Shown here piece by piece: positions 20,808 through 31,829 of a stretch of DNA of 64,000 nt. This stretch comes from Ophiostoma sp. CBS 140.51 (lineage: Eukaryota > Ascomycota > Sordariomycetes > Ophiostomatales > Ophiostomataceae), in contig JANSLP010000026.1 in assembly GCA_029298735.1 (NCBI GenBank), positions 1 to 64,000 on the forward strand, in the 5' to 3' direction. The notes under the pieces were generated by a model that ran no database searches, had not been told where the DNA came from, and worked only from the letters and a program-made list of their open reading frames with translations. The position numbers were made by a program, and so were the translations under genes. Numbering within the stretch: position 1 is the stretch's first letter; every line of letters begins with the position of its first letter.

Positions 20808-22131
20808 TAGACACTATGAGAAGAAGGTGTTGATCTCCCTTTCTCCATTTACAAACTTTAACAAACATAATGCATGTCACGTTGCACGAAATACGCATAC
20901 CATGGTTCAGAAAATATAACGGCTATGAACACAGTGGTTCGTCACAGAGACAGTCGTAACTGCATCTGCTTGTGCATCTTCGCTGCGTCCGCATGTACGT
21001 CGTAGCGGTGGTGGATATCTGTGGAGGTGAAGAAGACCGTAGAGTTTGCATGCGGAGAAGTGGACGAAGACGAGCACGGCTTCGAGTCTGTTGAACAGCT
21101 GCACTGGTCGGCCCGTCGATCGTTTGTGGAGGGCATTGTGGAAGTACGACTTAGAAGGACAAGACAGTCTCAACGGTTGACTTTGTTACGACGTCATACG
21201 ACATGGGTTCGATGGACGAGCACGGCACACGGCACACTGAATGGGACACAAACACTCGAAAATGGGGCACAGAAGGGTGCACAAGAACAAACACAATTAC
21301 ACTGATAATTAAGCATGTCTTTAGCTGCTTGTGACCGCGGATGCTCTTGCTTTCATCGAGGTTGTATTCTGTCTCCACTCTCCTCCACAGATGACCTTGA
21401 GCGACATTTCGTATATGCAGAGAAGGCGTGTCTTCAGTCGTCGACATCAAAAGTCCAGACGACACCAACGATATCAGCCGGAATGGCCAGACTTACCCGC
21501 GGTCTTGGGAGTGGGCTTGGGAAGCTTGGTAAGAGAGAACAATAACGGCAGTAATAGCACAATAATGACGACTTAATCTATTCGGTAGCAAAATATCGGA
21601 TGGCCGTTCTAGGCTGCTTGGCAGGGACATCCAAAGTGAAGAGTTAGAGTGAGAGCGAGAGCGAGAGTGAGATGAATACTGGGAAGAGAGAAGTCCTCGG
21701 GGAGCTCGCTGGAATGTCGGCCGCTGCATGTCTGCGCACCGCAATAAAGGGACCGAAGCTGACTGCCTGGTGCATTCGTTGAAATCCTGCATCGTTTGTC
21801 TTTCATCTTTCCCTCAGATCGACAACTGTCGACGTCCATTGTCCTCCTCTTCCTTGGAGAAGAAAGTCTTGGCAAGGTCGAAATAAGGCCAGGAATTCAG
21901 AAATATCGCCGACGCGCCGATGCAGATGCGCCGTTGCAATACACCAACACACCGTTGCAGGGGTAGTATTTCCAGTCAAGACTCTCCCTGCGTGCTTGTT
22001 GCTCGTGGCCGATTCCCGTGGCCGATTTCTGGTCGATTTCTCGTCGATGGTGGCGTTTTGAGAGACAGGCACTCTTTTCTTCTCATTCGGCAAACCGTGT
22101 AAAGTCTATGCTTGACTGCATTGGTTTTGGT

Positions 22132-22163
22132 AGAGTACCAGAGTACCAGAGTACCAGAGTACC
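22132..22163. repeat. 8-bp tandem repeat, 4 copies
   Basis: Four consecutive perfect copies of AGAGTACC in intergenic DNA between swi10 and the GH47 gene. A minisatellite-like tract, probably length-variable. Confidence 0.85.
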
Positions 22164-22410
22164 TTCCAAATTGTAGATTGCAGATTGTGTCCCGTGTCGT
22201 TCTTTCCTTCTTCAGCCGCCAACAGAAGAGAAAAGAGCCGCTTTCTATTTTGGGAAGGCTCGGTGCCGATTCTCATCGTTTGCTCTTTCCTCAAGTTCAT
22301 TCTCTTCCCTTCTTTCTGCTGTCGTCCTATTTCTTCCCCCGATGCCCGCTCCTTCCGTTTGGCACCCTGTTCTGTAGGATATTGCAATCCCATCTTCTCC
22401 CTTTCTGACA

Positions 22411-22445
22411 GGGCACGAACTGGCACGAAATGGCACGAAATGGCG
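22411..22445. repeat. 10-bp tandem repeat, ~3.5 copies
   Basis: Units of the form TGGCACGAAA (first copy GGGCACGAAC) follow one another with little change. They sit about 250 bp from the 8-bp repeat in the same gene-free region. Confidence 0.75.
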
Positions 22446-23997
22446 CTCCAGAGACGCACCTTCGGTGATCGACAAGACGATCTCCATGGTCGATCAACAA
22501 AACAACAGAAACTCGGCCAGACCATACAGAACCAAGTTCTGACATGCAGGGAATGCTCCGAGCTTTGCGGAGAAGATGACAAGGTCGCAACACAGTTGCA
22601 GCAACGCATAGCAATTCACACAAAATAACCTCATTACCTCTTAACCTTCTTTTCTGGCAGGAGCGGTGCCCACAGGGAACAACAAAAATCTACTCGATTA
22701 GGAAAGTGGTAGAGGAGCCGTCGAGCCGTCGCCGCCGCAGCCAATCAGTGCAACACCGTCGAGCAGGGGACATTGGAAGGTGCGATGGACAGGTTATGCA
22801 GGACGCGCAAGAGGCTCTTTCCTTTCCTTGACTCTAGCTCATCATGGCTCTTTCCGTTGCTCTCATCTCGACGTAGATCACCATTGTCCATCCTTCGCTT
22901 GACTCTGTACCTCTTCACTTCTCTCGATTTTCTCCGCACTCACATCTCGCATCACATCACATCATCCCCTCTGTCTTGCCGACATCCGTAGCTATTCTTC
23001 CCCCCATGGTCATCCACGTTCGACCGATGATTCCTCCGCAGCTGTGGGAGCTTGGGATGTTGATCCACCGGGACAGTTCACCCCGACGTGTCCGTTCATG
23101 ATCACTCTCTACGACGGAGAGGCCGGCACCCCTGTTCCTTCTTCTCTCCTCGCATTTGAGTGCGAAAGTCCGCGATGTCTTCTCCGCTCTTGTCTGACTC
23201 TGCCAGCCTCGTGCCCACGGGGAACGACGGCGGCCCATGTCCATGGCCATGACTATGCAGCACGCGATGCAAGAAGCAGGCCAGCGTGCCCACTGTCTTT
23301 CCCTGTTCGCATGTTCGCATCATGCGCCTGCCTGCAACTTCCACCGGACACAACATGATGCCGGGATGGAGGTACTTGTAGACTCAGACATGAAGCCCTG
23401 ACCTAGATCCAGACTCCGACCCAAAGCTCCTTCCGTGTGAGGACGATCACAGTTTCGCGTGCGTCTCCTTCTCTTCTTGATTCTCGTTTCCCGTTTCTCG
23501 TCGCTCATCATCGCTCCTTCCCATTTCCAGGATTGCAAAGACATTCCAATCTATTTTCTCTATATATCCTCATTCGCCGTCCCTTCTCTTCTTCCTTCTT
23601 CCTTCTTCCTTCTACCGTCTCCTCCACTTTTTTCTCTCCCATCTCACTCTCGGCCCATCCATTCTTCGGCGTTCTCCAAAGGCAATAAAGACAATATCTC
23701 CGTCTACTATTACTCTTGTCTATCTCTCCACGGGTCTCATTTACACAAACTGTGTCCCCTCCATCTGTTTTCTTCCATCTTTTTATTCTATTCCCCCCTT
23801 GTGACCCTTGTGACCTCCTGTTGTCACGTCACCCTCCCAAAGTGAGCAAGTCACGTCTCTCTCTTTCGACGTCACTTGTTGTCGGTGTCACTCTTTTTAC
23901 CCTCTTGTTTGGTTACTATTAGATCAAAGCATCTTACTTCCATTTTCTTTTTCCCCCCTCTCTTCTTCTGTCGTCTTTCCTCTACCTCACCACCACC

Positions 23998-25584
23998 ATG
24001 CACATCCCCGGTGGACTGCTGGGTGCCGGTGCCCTCGCCGCCCTGGCCACCTCGGCGTCGGCCTCACCAACGACATCCCGCCGCAACCTCAAGCCCAAGT
24101 ACGTCGCCCACCCTGACCGCGTCGACGCCATCAAGCAGGCCTTCCAGATCAGCTGGGACGGCTACTACAAGCACGCCTTTCCCCACGACTCGCTCAAGCC
24201 CGTGTCCAACACCTACCAGGACGACCGCAACGGCTGGGGCGCCAGTGCCGTCGATGCGCTCTCGACGGCGCTCGTCATGGAGAATGAGCAGGCCATCAAC
24301 CAGATCCTGGCGCATGTCCAAAACATCAACTTTGACACCGCTATCGGCGACATTTCGCTCTTTGAGACGACCATCCGCTACCTGGGCGGACTCCTCTCTG
24401 GATATGATCTTCTCACTACACCCGGCGCCCTCAACGGCTACTCGGCCAACAAGACACAGCTGGCCGCCGTACTGAGCCAAGCCCAGCACCTGGCCGACAA
24501 CTTGAAAGTTGCGTTCGATACCCCCTCGGGCGTCCCCGACAACGATGTCCTCTTCGACCCGCCCCGCCGCGGCAACTCCAGCACCAACGGTCTCGCCACC
24601 ATTGGCACGCTCGTCCTCGAGTGGACGCGCCTGTCCGACCTGACGGGCGAACCCCTGTATGGCCAGCTCGCACAAAAGGGCGAGGACCACCTGCTGGACC
24701 CGCAGCCAAAGGCCCTGGCCGAGCCGTTCCCCGGTCTGGTCGGAACTAACGTCAACATCACCACCGGCGAATTTGTCGACGGCAACGGCGGCTGGGTCGG
24801 CGGCGACGACAGCTTTTACGAGTACTTGCTCAAGATGTACGTTTACGACCCCGTGCGGTTTGCCCACTACAAGGACCGCTGGATCCTGGCCGTTGAGTCG
24901 TCCATGAAGCACTTGGCGTCGCACCCGCTGGGCCGCCCCGACCTGACGTTCTTTGCCATGTTTTCGGGTACCTCCCCGCGCTTTGTGTCACAGCACCTGG
25001 CCTGCTTCGATGCCGGCAATGTCATTCTGGGCGGTCTGGTTCTGCACGAGCCCCGCTACGTTGCCTACGGTCTCGAGCTGGCCGCGTCGTGCCACGACAC
25101 GTATACCTCGACCGTCACGCACATTGGCCCCGAGTCCTTCTCGTGGCAGGACGATGGTCGTCTCGCACCTGTTAATTCCAGCAACAACACCGCCCCGCCG
25201 GCCGCCTCGGCTGATTTCTTCAAGGAGCACGGCTTTTGGATCTCGGATGGCCAGTACATTCTGCGCCCGGAAGTCATTGAGAGCTACTACTATGCCTACC
25301 GCGCGACGGGCGACACCAAGTACCAGGACTGGGCGTGGGATGCGTTCTTGGCCATCAACAGCACCTGTGCCGCCGGCAGCGGGTACTCTTCCGTGAACGA
25401 TGTCAATGCCGCCAACGGCGGTTCCTTCCAAGATTTCCAGGAATCCTTCTGGTTTGCCGAAGTACTCAAGTATGCCTTTTTGATCCAGGCGGAGGATGCG
25501 CCGTACCAGGTGCAGGTAGAAGGCGGCGAGTTTGTGTACAACACGGAGTGCCATCCCGTTCGGGTGGCAGGAAAGTCTTATTAA
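23998..25584 (+). CDS. secreted class I alpha-1,2-mannosidase (GH47)
   Basis: Calcium-dependent glycosidase that trims alpha-1,2-mannose from N-glycans. A single exon gives 528 residues, close to secreted fungal enzymes such as Aspergillus msdS. A signal peptide covers about residues 1-22 (hydrophobic run ending SASAS). GH47 marks are WGASAVDALSTALVM, IRYLGGLLSGYDL, the catalytic Glu near 275 (DDSFYEYLLKMY), the RPEVIESYYYAYR block with Glu425 and Glu428, and QESFWFAEVLKY. The Thr of the calcium-binding C-terminal NTE.HP motif is present (NTECHP). Cys336 and Cys365 are 29 apart, as in the family disulfide. Several NxS/T sites occur. It likely acts in the secretory pathway or outside the cell. 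Confidence 0.93.
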   Translation: MHIPGGLLGAGALAALATSASASPTTSRRNLKPKYVAHPDRVDAIKQAFQISWDGYYKHAFPHDSLKPVSNTYQDDRNGWGASAVDALSTALVMENEQAINQILAHVQNINFDTAIGDISLFETTIRYLGGLLSGYDLLTTPGALNGYSANKTQLAAVLSQAQHLADNLKVAFDTPSGVPDNDVLFDPPRRGNSSTNGLATIGTLVLEWTRLSDLTGEPLYGQLAQKGEDHLLDPQPKALAEPFPGLVGTNVNITTGEFVDGNGGWVGGDDSFYEYLLKMYVYDPVRFAHYKDRWILAVESSMKHLASHPLGRPDLTFFAMFSGTSPRFVSQHLACFDAGNVILGGLVLHEPRYVAYGLELAASCHDTYTSTVTHIGPESFSWQDDGRLAPVNSSNNTAPPAASADFFKEHGFWISDGQYILRPEVIESYYYAYRATGDTKYQDWAWDAFLAINSTCAAGSGYSSVNDVNAANGGSFQDFQESFWFAEVLKYAFLIQAEDAPYQVQVEGGEFVYNTECHPVRVAGKSY

Positions 25585-27858
25585 GACGAGTGAACAGCAA
25601 GCGAAGCGAAGACAGAAGGAGATTGTACATACATTTTTGCATTGATTTTGCATTGATTTTGCATTTTTGAAGGTTGCATTATCCACAAGAGATAACATGA
25701 AGAATGAAACTGAACTTACAAAAGACAAAGGTTACGAAATACGAAAAGAAATGTTGGTGATGATGTGATGAAAGATGTCCCAACACCAACCAGACGAGTC
25801 ATGTATGTCGTTGGGTTGCCCTGTCGGGAAATGCTGACGTTGGTTCGTCTAGGGGACCATGGGGACCAACGGGAAGCTCCGCTGTACCCGGCCGGGCCAG
25901 GCACAATTGTATCGGTGTTATTGTCAGCATCCCCTCCATCCCCTCTTTCTCACCCATCATCTGAGAGTGCGATATTCAAGGAAGATGACGTAGTGACACA
26001 CAGCAAGAGCAACAAATGGGTGTATCTACAAGCAATACAGAGAATGGCAAGTTTGCGCGACAGAGTTACTATTCAACGACGGGATGGCATGATAAGCTGT
26101 CCTGCCGTGCACCCTGTGGCGCTCTTATTTCCCGTGTGGTGTTGCCGTCTTCTAAATTCTGACAAATCGAAGAACAAGCTTTTATCGTGGGTGCACGACA
26201 TGAGAATGGAAGCGGAAACGACAGCGAGAAGGCTGAGAGCCAAAGCCGTCGTTTATCGAAGATGACTGTCGTTGCAAAGCCAAAAGCGGGTCATTGAATT
26301 TACCTCAGAGGATGGAAAAACGTGCTAGCAAAACGTGTGGGACCGCAGCAGTGCTGACGGGTTTCCCGACTCACGGGTAGCGGAAGAGGCTGAAAGGATT
26401 TGAACTGCGCGGACTGACTGGTGTTGCATTTTCGAGTGTGTAAGTCGAAACAAAGTCCGTTGAGCCTCGTGGCTTTTTGGACGTTTTTTTGTCTCTGCTT
26501 TCTGGCTGGGTTTTTGTTGAGAGGATCAGGGTGCGTAGCTACAGATCAATAGAATGAAAAGGATCGATCAAGGATGGCCGACCGAGCTCGTCCGACAGTT
26601 TTCGATCTGGTCTGCGTTACGCTTGCATTTCGATGGGGTCTGCGGTGTTAATGAGGACCAGCTTATAAATCACATTGGGGGACGGACACGACACTCCACC
26701 TTGCACGTTGACGGCGCTTTTCCATGACTCTTTGTGTGCCTTACATTCCCATGCCATTCTAGTTGACCTTGGACCCCAAAGCTTTGTACTCGCGATCTGT
26801 TCCTGATCCTATCCGAATTTACGTTACCCCAAGCTCGGCGTTTGAATCCATCACGATCCCTCTTCAACTGCATCGTCAATCAACGGCCCAACGTCTGTTC
26901 CTCTTTGACAAATGGATTGGAAATACAGGACACTTTGTTGAAAAAAGTTGCCGAGCTCGAGGAGTCTTAGCAGAATGTCACATTGTTTCTCAAAGAAGAC
27001 AATGGCAGTTTTGGTCGTATTGATTTGGAAACAGCCTGTCAAACCGTCTGCCGTGATGGAGGGGCAATCAACAGTTGGTTTGACAAAGCCGACCAACACG
27101 CATTCCGCGATGTACGGGGTACATGGAAGAGCTATTCCGAGACTGGCCACCACTTTCATCACAGCCAAGACACTCCAAGAACAGCAGACATATACGAATA
27201 ACGAGGCTGGCGAAAAAAAAACCGAATTTGCCCTTATACCTCAACGTCGCGAGGAAAAGAAAACATCAAGTAAACCTAAGAATTTTGGAGATCAATATCA
27301 GAGGCACACGGCTCTGTCATGCACCTCATGTACACTACGTATATATGGCAAGAGCAGTCAATACTCATAATGTGGCCCGTATACTGGGGCAAATGACGTC
27401 TTTGTTCAAACAGCAGCTCCCGTAAGTGGGTGAAACTAGAGACAACGTTAGTCCGCACGTTCTTTTTTGCAAGCCCGAACCTGAACGGCGGGCTTTAAGG
27501 ACAAGCTTTTCAGACATTTTCTCCCATTTTCTTTCTTTTTGATTACGGATGCACAGCGGTTACAAATGCGTCTCGGAGCTAAACCGATAGCTCTGTACGG
27601 ATAGCTGTAGCTTGTCCACGCTCTTCCAAATGAAGACGATACACGAATGACTCTCTTTTCTTTCTCTCGCACCTCCCCAAACACCTTCCCGCTCTTCACA
27701 AAAGCACGCCATCTCCGTCGTGCTGCTTCTTGTACCAACAAAACGCTTTCCAAGCATCGGATAATCCACAACGCCCCGATTGCCCCTGCTTGATTGCCCC
27801 AACTGGATAGAAAGTAGCCGGGCATTTTCTGTTTTCCATATCCCTCCCCGCCTAAGCT
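25585..27858. other. 2.3-kb intergenic region
   Basis: Just after the GH47 stop, TTTTGCATTGA units repeat about three times at 25632-25670. The rest has no clear gene. A stretch at about 26910-27115 (plus) reads like a degraded coding segment with one in-frame TAG and is listed separately. C/T-rich sequence before 27859 fits the GST leader. Confidence 0.4.
26910..27200 (+). pseudogene. possible decayed coding segment
   Basis: One frame reads as about 90 codons of protein-like composition (DTLLKKVAELEES, a TAG stop, then LFLKEDNGSFGRIDLETA and later SWFDKADQHAFRDV) with a single internal stop. The stop could come from a CAG-to-TAG change. No start codon, splice signals or known domain are evident. 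It may be a relic or chance. Confidence 0.2.
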
Positions 27859-28185
27859 ATGGCGTCTACTACAAGAGCTGCTGTCCGCTTCGGCATAGTA
27901 CACCCACCGGCGGCGCATCGTCTCTTTGTCGCCGGCGCAACAAGTAGCTTGCTCTCTACAGTTCTACTAAAAGGACCTGGTGGAACAACAAGAACCCCCA
28001 GCTACTCATACTCAACCCATTCCTCTTATTATTTAATTCGTCCATCCCCTCCCTCTTCGAATAGACCTTCTTCTACCCCCTCTCCATCTTCACTTCCTCT
28101 CAATCATCCATCTCAAACTCGCCTCTCCTCTTCTTTAACAACACCTTCCTCTACCACAACAACTACCTCCACAATCAACACCAAC

Positions 28186-29010
28186 ATGGCCGACGCCCCG
28201 CGCCCGACCGGCACTATTGCCACCAAGGGCATTGAGCTCTTGACTCTGAGCACCCCCAACGGCTACAAGGCCTCTATCCTACTCGAGGAGCTCAAGGACG
28301 CCTATGGCATCGACTACACCTGGCAGCTCATTGACATTGGCCTCAACATCCAAAAGGAGCCCTGGTTCACGGCCCTCAACCCCAATGGCCGCATCCCCGT
28401 CATTGTCGACCACGACCGCAACGACCTGGCCGTTTTTGAGGGCGCTGCGATCTTGAATTACTTGGTGGCGCGGTTCGACAAGGACCGCAAATTCAGCTTT
28501 GACCCGGCCACGGAACCCGACCAGGTGGCCATTGCGGAGTCGTGGATTGCGTGGCAGCACGGCGGTCTGGGCCCCATGCAGGGGCAGGCCAACCACTTTT
28601 TGCGGTATGCCCTCGACAAGCAGTCGCACTATGCGGTGCAGCGGTACGTGGGCGAGACGGAGCGGCTGTATGGCGTGCTGAACACGCGGCTGGCGGACCG
28701 TGATTTTATTGCGGGCACGGGTCGCGGCAAGTACAGCATTGCCGATATAGCGGCCATTGGCTGGGCGTCGGGTCTGCAGTATGCGGGTGTCGATATCACC
28801 AAGTTCCCGCACGTCGAGGCGTGGGTGAAGCGGTGCCATGCCCGCCCCGCGACCGCTCGCGGCTTCACCATCCCCAAGGAGGCCTTCTACGCCGACAGCA
28901 ACCGGGCGAAGCGTCTGGAGGACCCCGAGGCTGCGAAGAAGGAGGAGGCGTCGCTGTCGTTCCTCAAAGACGCCCAGAAGCAGTTCAACTACAAGTACAC
29001 CAGCCCGTAA
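28186..29010 (+). CDS. glutathione S-transferase, URE2-like
   Basis: A 274-residue GST of the fungal Ure2p-like group, which conjugates glutathione to electrophiles or reduces peroxides. The N-terminal thioredoxin-like domain (about 15-100) has STPNGYKASILLEEL, LNPNGRIPVIVDHD (cis-Pro in IPV) and the glutathione-binding FEGAAILNYLV with Glu in the place of the usual Glu-Ser pair. The all-helical C-terminal domain has IAWQHGGLGPMQGQANHF and the N-capping-box region YSIADIAAIGWA. The chosen start at 28186 sits in a strong context (CCAACATGGC) and fits family length. The frame stays open upstream to another ATG at 27859, adding 109 Ser/Thr/Pro-rich residues whose first ~40 are basic, free of acids and presequence-like. 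A longer isoform is possible. Confidence 0.9.
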   Translation: MADAPRPTGTIATKGIELLTLSTPNGYKASILLEELKDAYGIDYTWQLIDIGLNIQKEPWFTALNPNGRIPVIVDHDRNDLAVFEGAAILNYLVARFDKDRKFSFDPATEPDQVAIAESWIAWQHGGLGPMQGQANHFLRYALDKQSHYAVQRYVGETERLYGVLNTRLADRDFIAGTGRGKYSIADIAAIGWASGLQYAGVDITKFPHVEAWVKRCHARPATARGFTIPKEAFYADSNRAKRLEDPEAAKKEEASLSFLKDAQKQFNYKYTSP

Positions 29011-29748
29011 GAAGTGTGCTAGGAACGTGTTAGCTGAAAGGCGATAGGGGGGATGAATGCATATCCAATGAAGTTTAGAATGATAAATGAATACATTTTT
29101 TGCACCAATTTCCGTCGCACGCAAAGTCACAGTCATCAAGTGAAAGAGTCGTTATTCATTATGCAAAGAGTAATATCCAAAAGAACTGTTAACAAGAAAA
29201 AAGATCTTCGAACGTACACAATCGTAGACGCTAACGCACGAAGCAAAAAACCGAATACCGACAAGAATAAAACCGAATTGATATCTTCTCATAATAAATC
29301 CAGAAAAAAAAGTAAATCCAAAAAAAGTAAACCCAAAACAAAATAATAATAAAAATCAGCATGACTGACATCGATGTCAGCATCTGTCGGTACTTGGCCC
29401 CTTGCCTGACCTTTTGCCCGGTCTCCACTTCGGGATTGCCGAGAAGTCGTCATCCGTTATGTTGTCCACGCGGACGTGAATAGGACGAAGAGGGCCGTGC
29501 TGAGGTCGAGCCATTGGCTCGTATTTCATGGCTCATGGCTCGCGGGGTAGTTCTATACCAACCATGAGGTCAAAAAACTGGCTCATCCGGGTAGATTCTC
29601 ACACCGTCATAACCGCATACTCGCATACTCGTATGCCTTCGTACACTCATACTCCGTACACACAATCACCATGTACTGCACACCACACACAGCACTCAAA
29701 GATCATCAGGGAGACACCATCAAGACAGATAGGAAATCTCGCGCATGT
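29011..29748. other. convergent 3' flanks
   Basis: Between the GST stop and the stop of the minus-strand SR-protein gene. It is A-rich (AAAAAAGTAAA-type runs near 29300-29350) and probably holds both 3' UTRs. No gene seen. Confidence 0.4.
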
Positions 29749-31829
29749 TTACCAGTAACGGCGGTCATAATCGCGTGGCGGATAGCCATTGTCACGCGGA
29801 TAACCGACATCGCGGGGCGGGAAGTCCCGGGGAGGCGGCGGGCGATCGTACGGGCCACGGTTGGCATACGGGTCTGGGGGCGGGTAATCGCGGCGGTACG
29901 GGTCGTCGTAACGACGCTGCGGGGGCGGGTAGTCCTCCATCGGCGGGCGGCGGGGCGGTGACGGGTAACGCATGCGGTCGTCATAGTAGTCGCGACGGGG
30001 GCTACGGTCGCGATAGTTGTCACGGTAGCCCGGGCCATCTCGGCGCGGGCTGTAACCACGAGGCGGCGGTGGGCCACGACGGTCGTAGTCATCACGTGGC
30101 GGGTACGGCCGACGAGGTGAGCGGGACCGGCCGCGATCCCGATTCTGGAAATCTGTGTGGGACTGTTATTGTGAGGGGGTGTTCAACAAACGGCGGATGA
30201 TCGACAGCTGGTTGACAACTTACAATTGCTGTGCAGGTGACAACTTTGTCTCTGAACTCCGTCTGGTTTAGCTTTTCAATAGCGGTAGCGAGGTCCTGGG
30301 CCGTTTCGAATTCGACGGAGCTGGGATATCAGTATGTTATGGTAGAACTGTATCAACAGAGCGTGTGAAACTCACCCATCACCAGACCGGCTGGTCTCCG
30401 AGTAAACCACGTCCAGTCCCGACCGGCGGGCAAAGTCTTTGAGATCCTGTAGGCCAGAGAGTCCGTGTAAGTTGAGGGTCCGGGAAACGTTGTGCACTAT
30501 CATGGTGCTGGTTGTTTTGTGCTTTGGGGTTCAGTCCTCCAGATATTGCCTTCTTCCTAGGTCAAGCAAGGGGAAGAGCTTGGCCGTCCAGTAAACCAAA
30601 CCAAAAACAAGGGGGAGCATGTGCAAGAGTAATAAGGAAAGGCGAGAGGAGAGAATGAGCGCTAGCAGTAGATACATATGGGGGCCGAAGAAACAATCCA
30701 AAGAGAGTGCGTAGCCAGAAGCACCAGGTCGTGGGTAGTCTGCCGTTATGTCGTATCGGTCCGCCCCTGGAAGTTGCCGTAGGAGAGAGAGAGAAGAGAT
30801 AGAGTAGAAGAGGAGGTAAGATGAGATGGCGGCCACCCGGGAGGAGAGGAAAGCCGAAGAGAGAGAGAGCGCGAGAAAAAAGAGAATGCCGGCAAGGCCA
30901 GGAGGAAGAACGAAGGACAACAAACAAGGTAATGTTGGCGAGACGAGACGAGCAGTTGGCGAGAGATCCATAGTGTTTCTGGCTCGCCCACAAGACGTTT
31001 CCAAGGATTGCTGTCCCATGGAGATGGAGGAGAGACGCTTGCAACAAAAGAAAGCACCATCTTTCCATCAAATAAAGAGATCCATCCAGTAGAAGGGCTA
31101 TATTAAATAAGGAGAGGGGAAGACGTGACGCAAAAGTAACGAAATGCGCAATAGGAGGGGTTTGGGGCTTATACGAACCTGCCAGCTGGTGTCGTTGGGA
31201 AGGCCGGTGATGCACATGCGGTGAGCAGTGCGCCGAGGTCGAGGTGGGGGACGCTCTGGGGGCGGGTTGCCGTTGCTGCCGCCGCCACCACCACCTTCGC
31301 GGATATTACGAGCGCCGCGCGCAAACTGGACTGTGAGACGTTCGCCCATGAAAGTTGATCCGTCTAGAGAGAGGGCGCGAGTGCAGGTGTTAGCTAGCTG
31401 GCGTGAAAACGAGAGGAGGGCCGGGGCCGTAAACAAAGGACAAAGGAACTTAGGGTCGACCCTTGGAAAGGTACGTACGGAAAGCTGGTACAACGTCGCG
31501 CGCGTCCATGGCATCCTTGTATTCGATAAAGCCGAAACCGTTCATGAGCTTAATCTCGAGGATCTCGCCGGTGCCATGTTTGTTGAAGTGGTTCTCGATG
31601 TCGCTTTTAGTGACTGCAGTCGTTGAGTTAGCGGTTGAGTTTGGTAGAAAGGTTTGGCGGTCAGCCGTCAGCCGGCCAGCCTGGCAGGGCTGAAGCAGGA
31701 GCCTGTCTCTTAGCTCGGTCAAAGCATACCGGTTCGTGGGAGATTGCCCAGGTAGAGGCGGGTGTTGGATACTTCGGTCGATCCAGAGGGCGTCGGCGCC
31801 GTGGATATGGGGCCCGTTGCCGTCGACAT
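29749..31829 (-). CDS. SR-type splicing factor with two RRMs (Srp2-like)
   Basis: Nuclear RNA-binding protein of the serine/arginine-rich class acting in pre-mRNA splicing and mRNA export. Six exons (31730-31829, 31479-31613, 31179-31363, 30376-30446, 30224-30320, 29749-30162) give 333 residues in frame. RRM1 starts with NTRLYLGNLP (RNP2) and contains NGFGFIEYKD (RNP1). A Gly/Pro/Arg hinge (REGGGGGGSNGNPPPERPPP) follows, then RRM2 with HRMCITGLPNDTSWQDLKDF, the hallmark SWQDLKD of SR proteins, and SVEFETAQDLATAI. The tail is Arg/Ser, Arg/Tyr/Pro and Arg/Asp-rich. Intron 3 (30447-31178) is 732 nt while the others are 54-115 nt. The closest match by memory is fission yeast srp2, not a proven orthologue. 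Confidence 0.9.
30447..31178 (-). other. unusually long intron 3 of the SR gene
   Basis: A 732-nt intron splitting RRM2 exactly at the conserved SWQ/DLKD junction. Its sense strand is pyrimidine-rich. All other introns in this window whose length I could fix are 49-115 nt, except ERG13 intron 1 (413 nt). Its size allows cassette exons or regulatory RNA elements. Confidence 0.7.

Larger units (their letters stand above)
20808..23997. other. 3.2-kb gene-free region with short tandem repeats
   Basis: I see no convincing gene on either strand. Features present are four exact AGAGTACC copies at 22132-22163, a decanucleotide repeat (TGGCACGAAA-like) at 22411-22445, and a strongly pyrimidine-rich plus strand from about 22880 to 23990. 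The latter matches the leader and promoter of the GH47 gene. Open frames here are short, overlap in several frames and have no recognisable motif. Confidence 0.45.

Noticed and set aside
29706..30095. 129-residue Arg/Thr-rich minus-strand ORF
   Set aside because: Alternative frame of the SR protein's Arg-rich tail; the supported frame ends at 29749.
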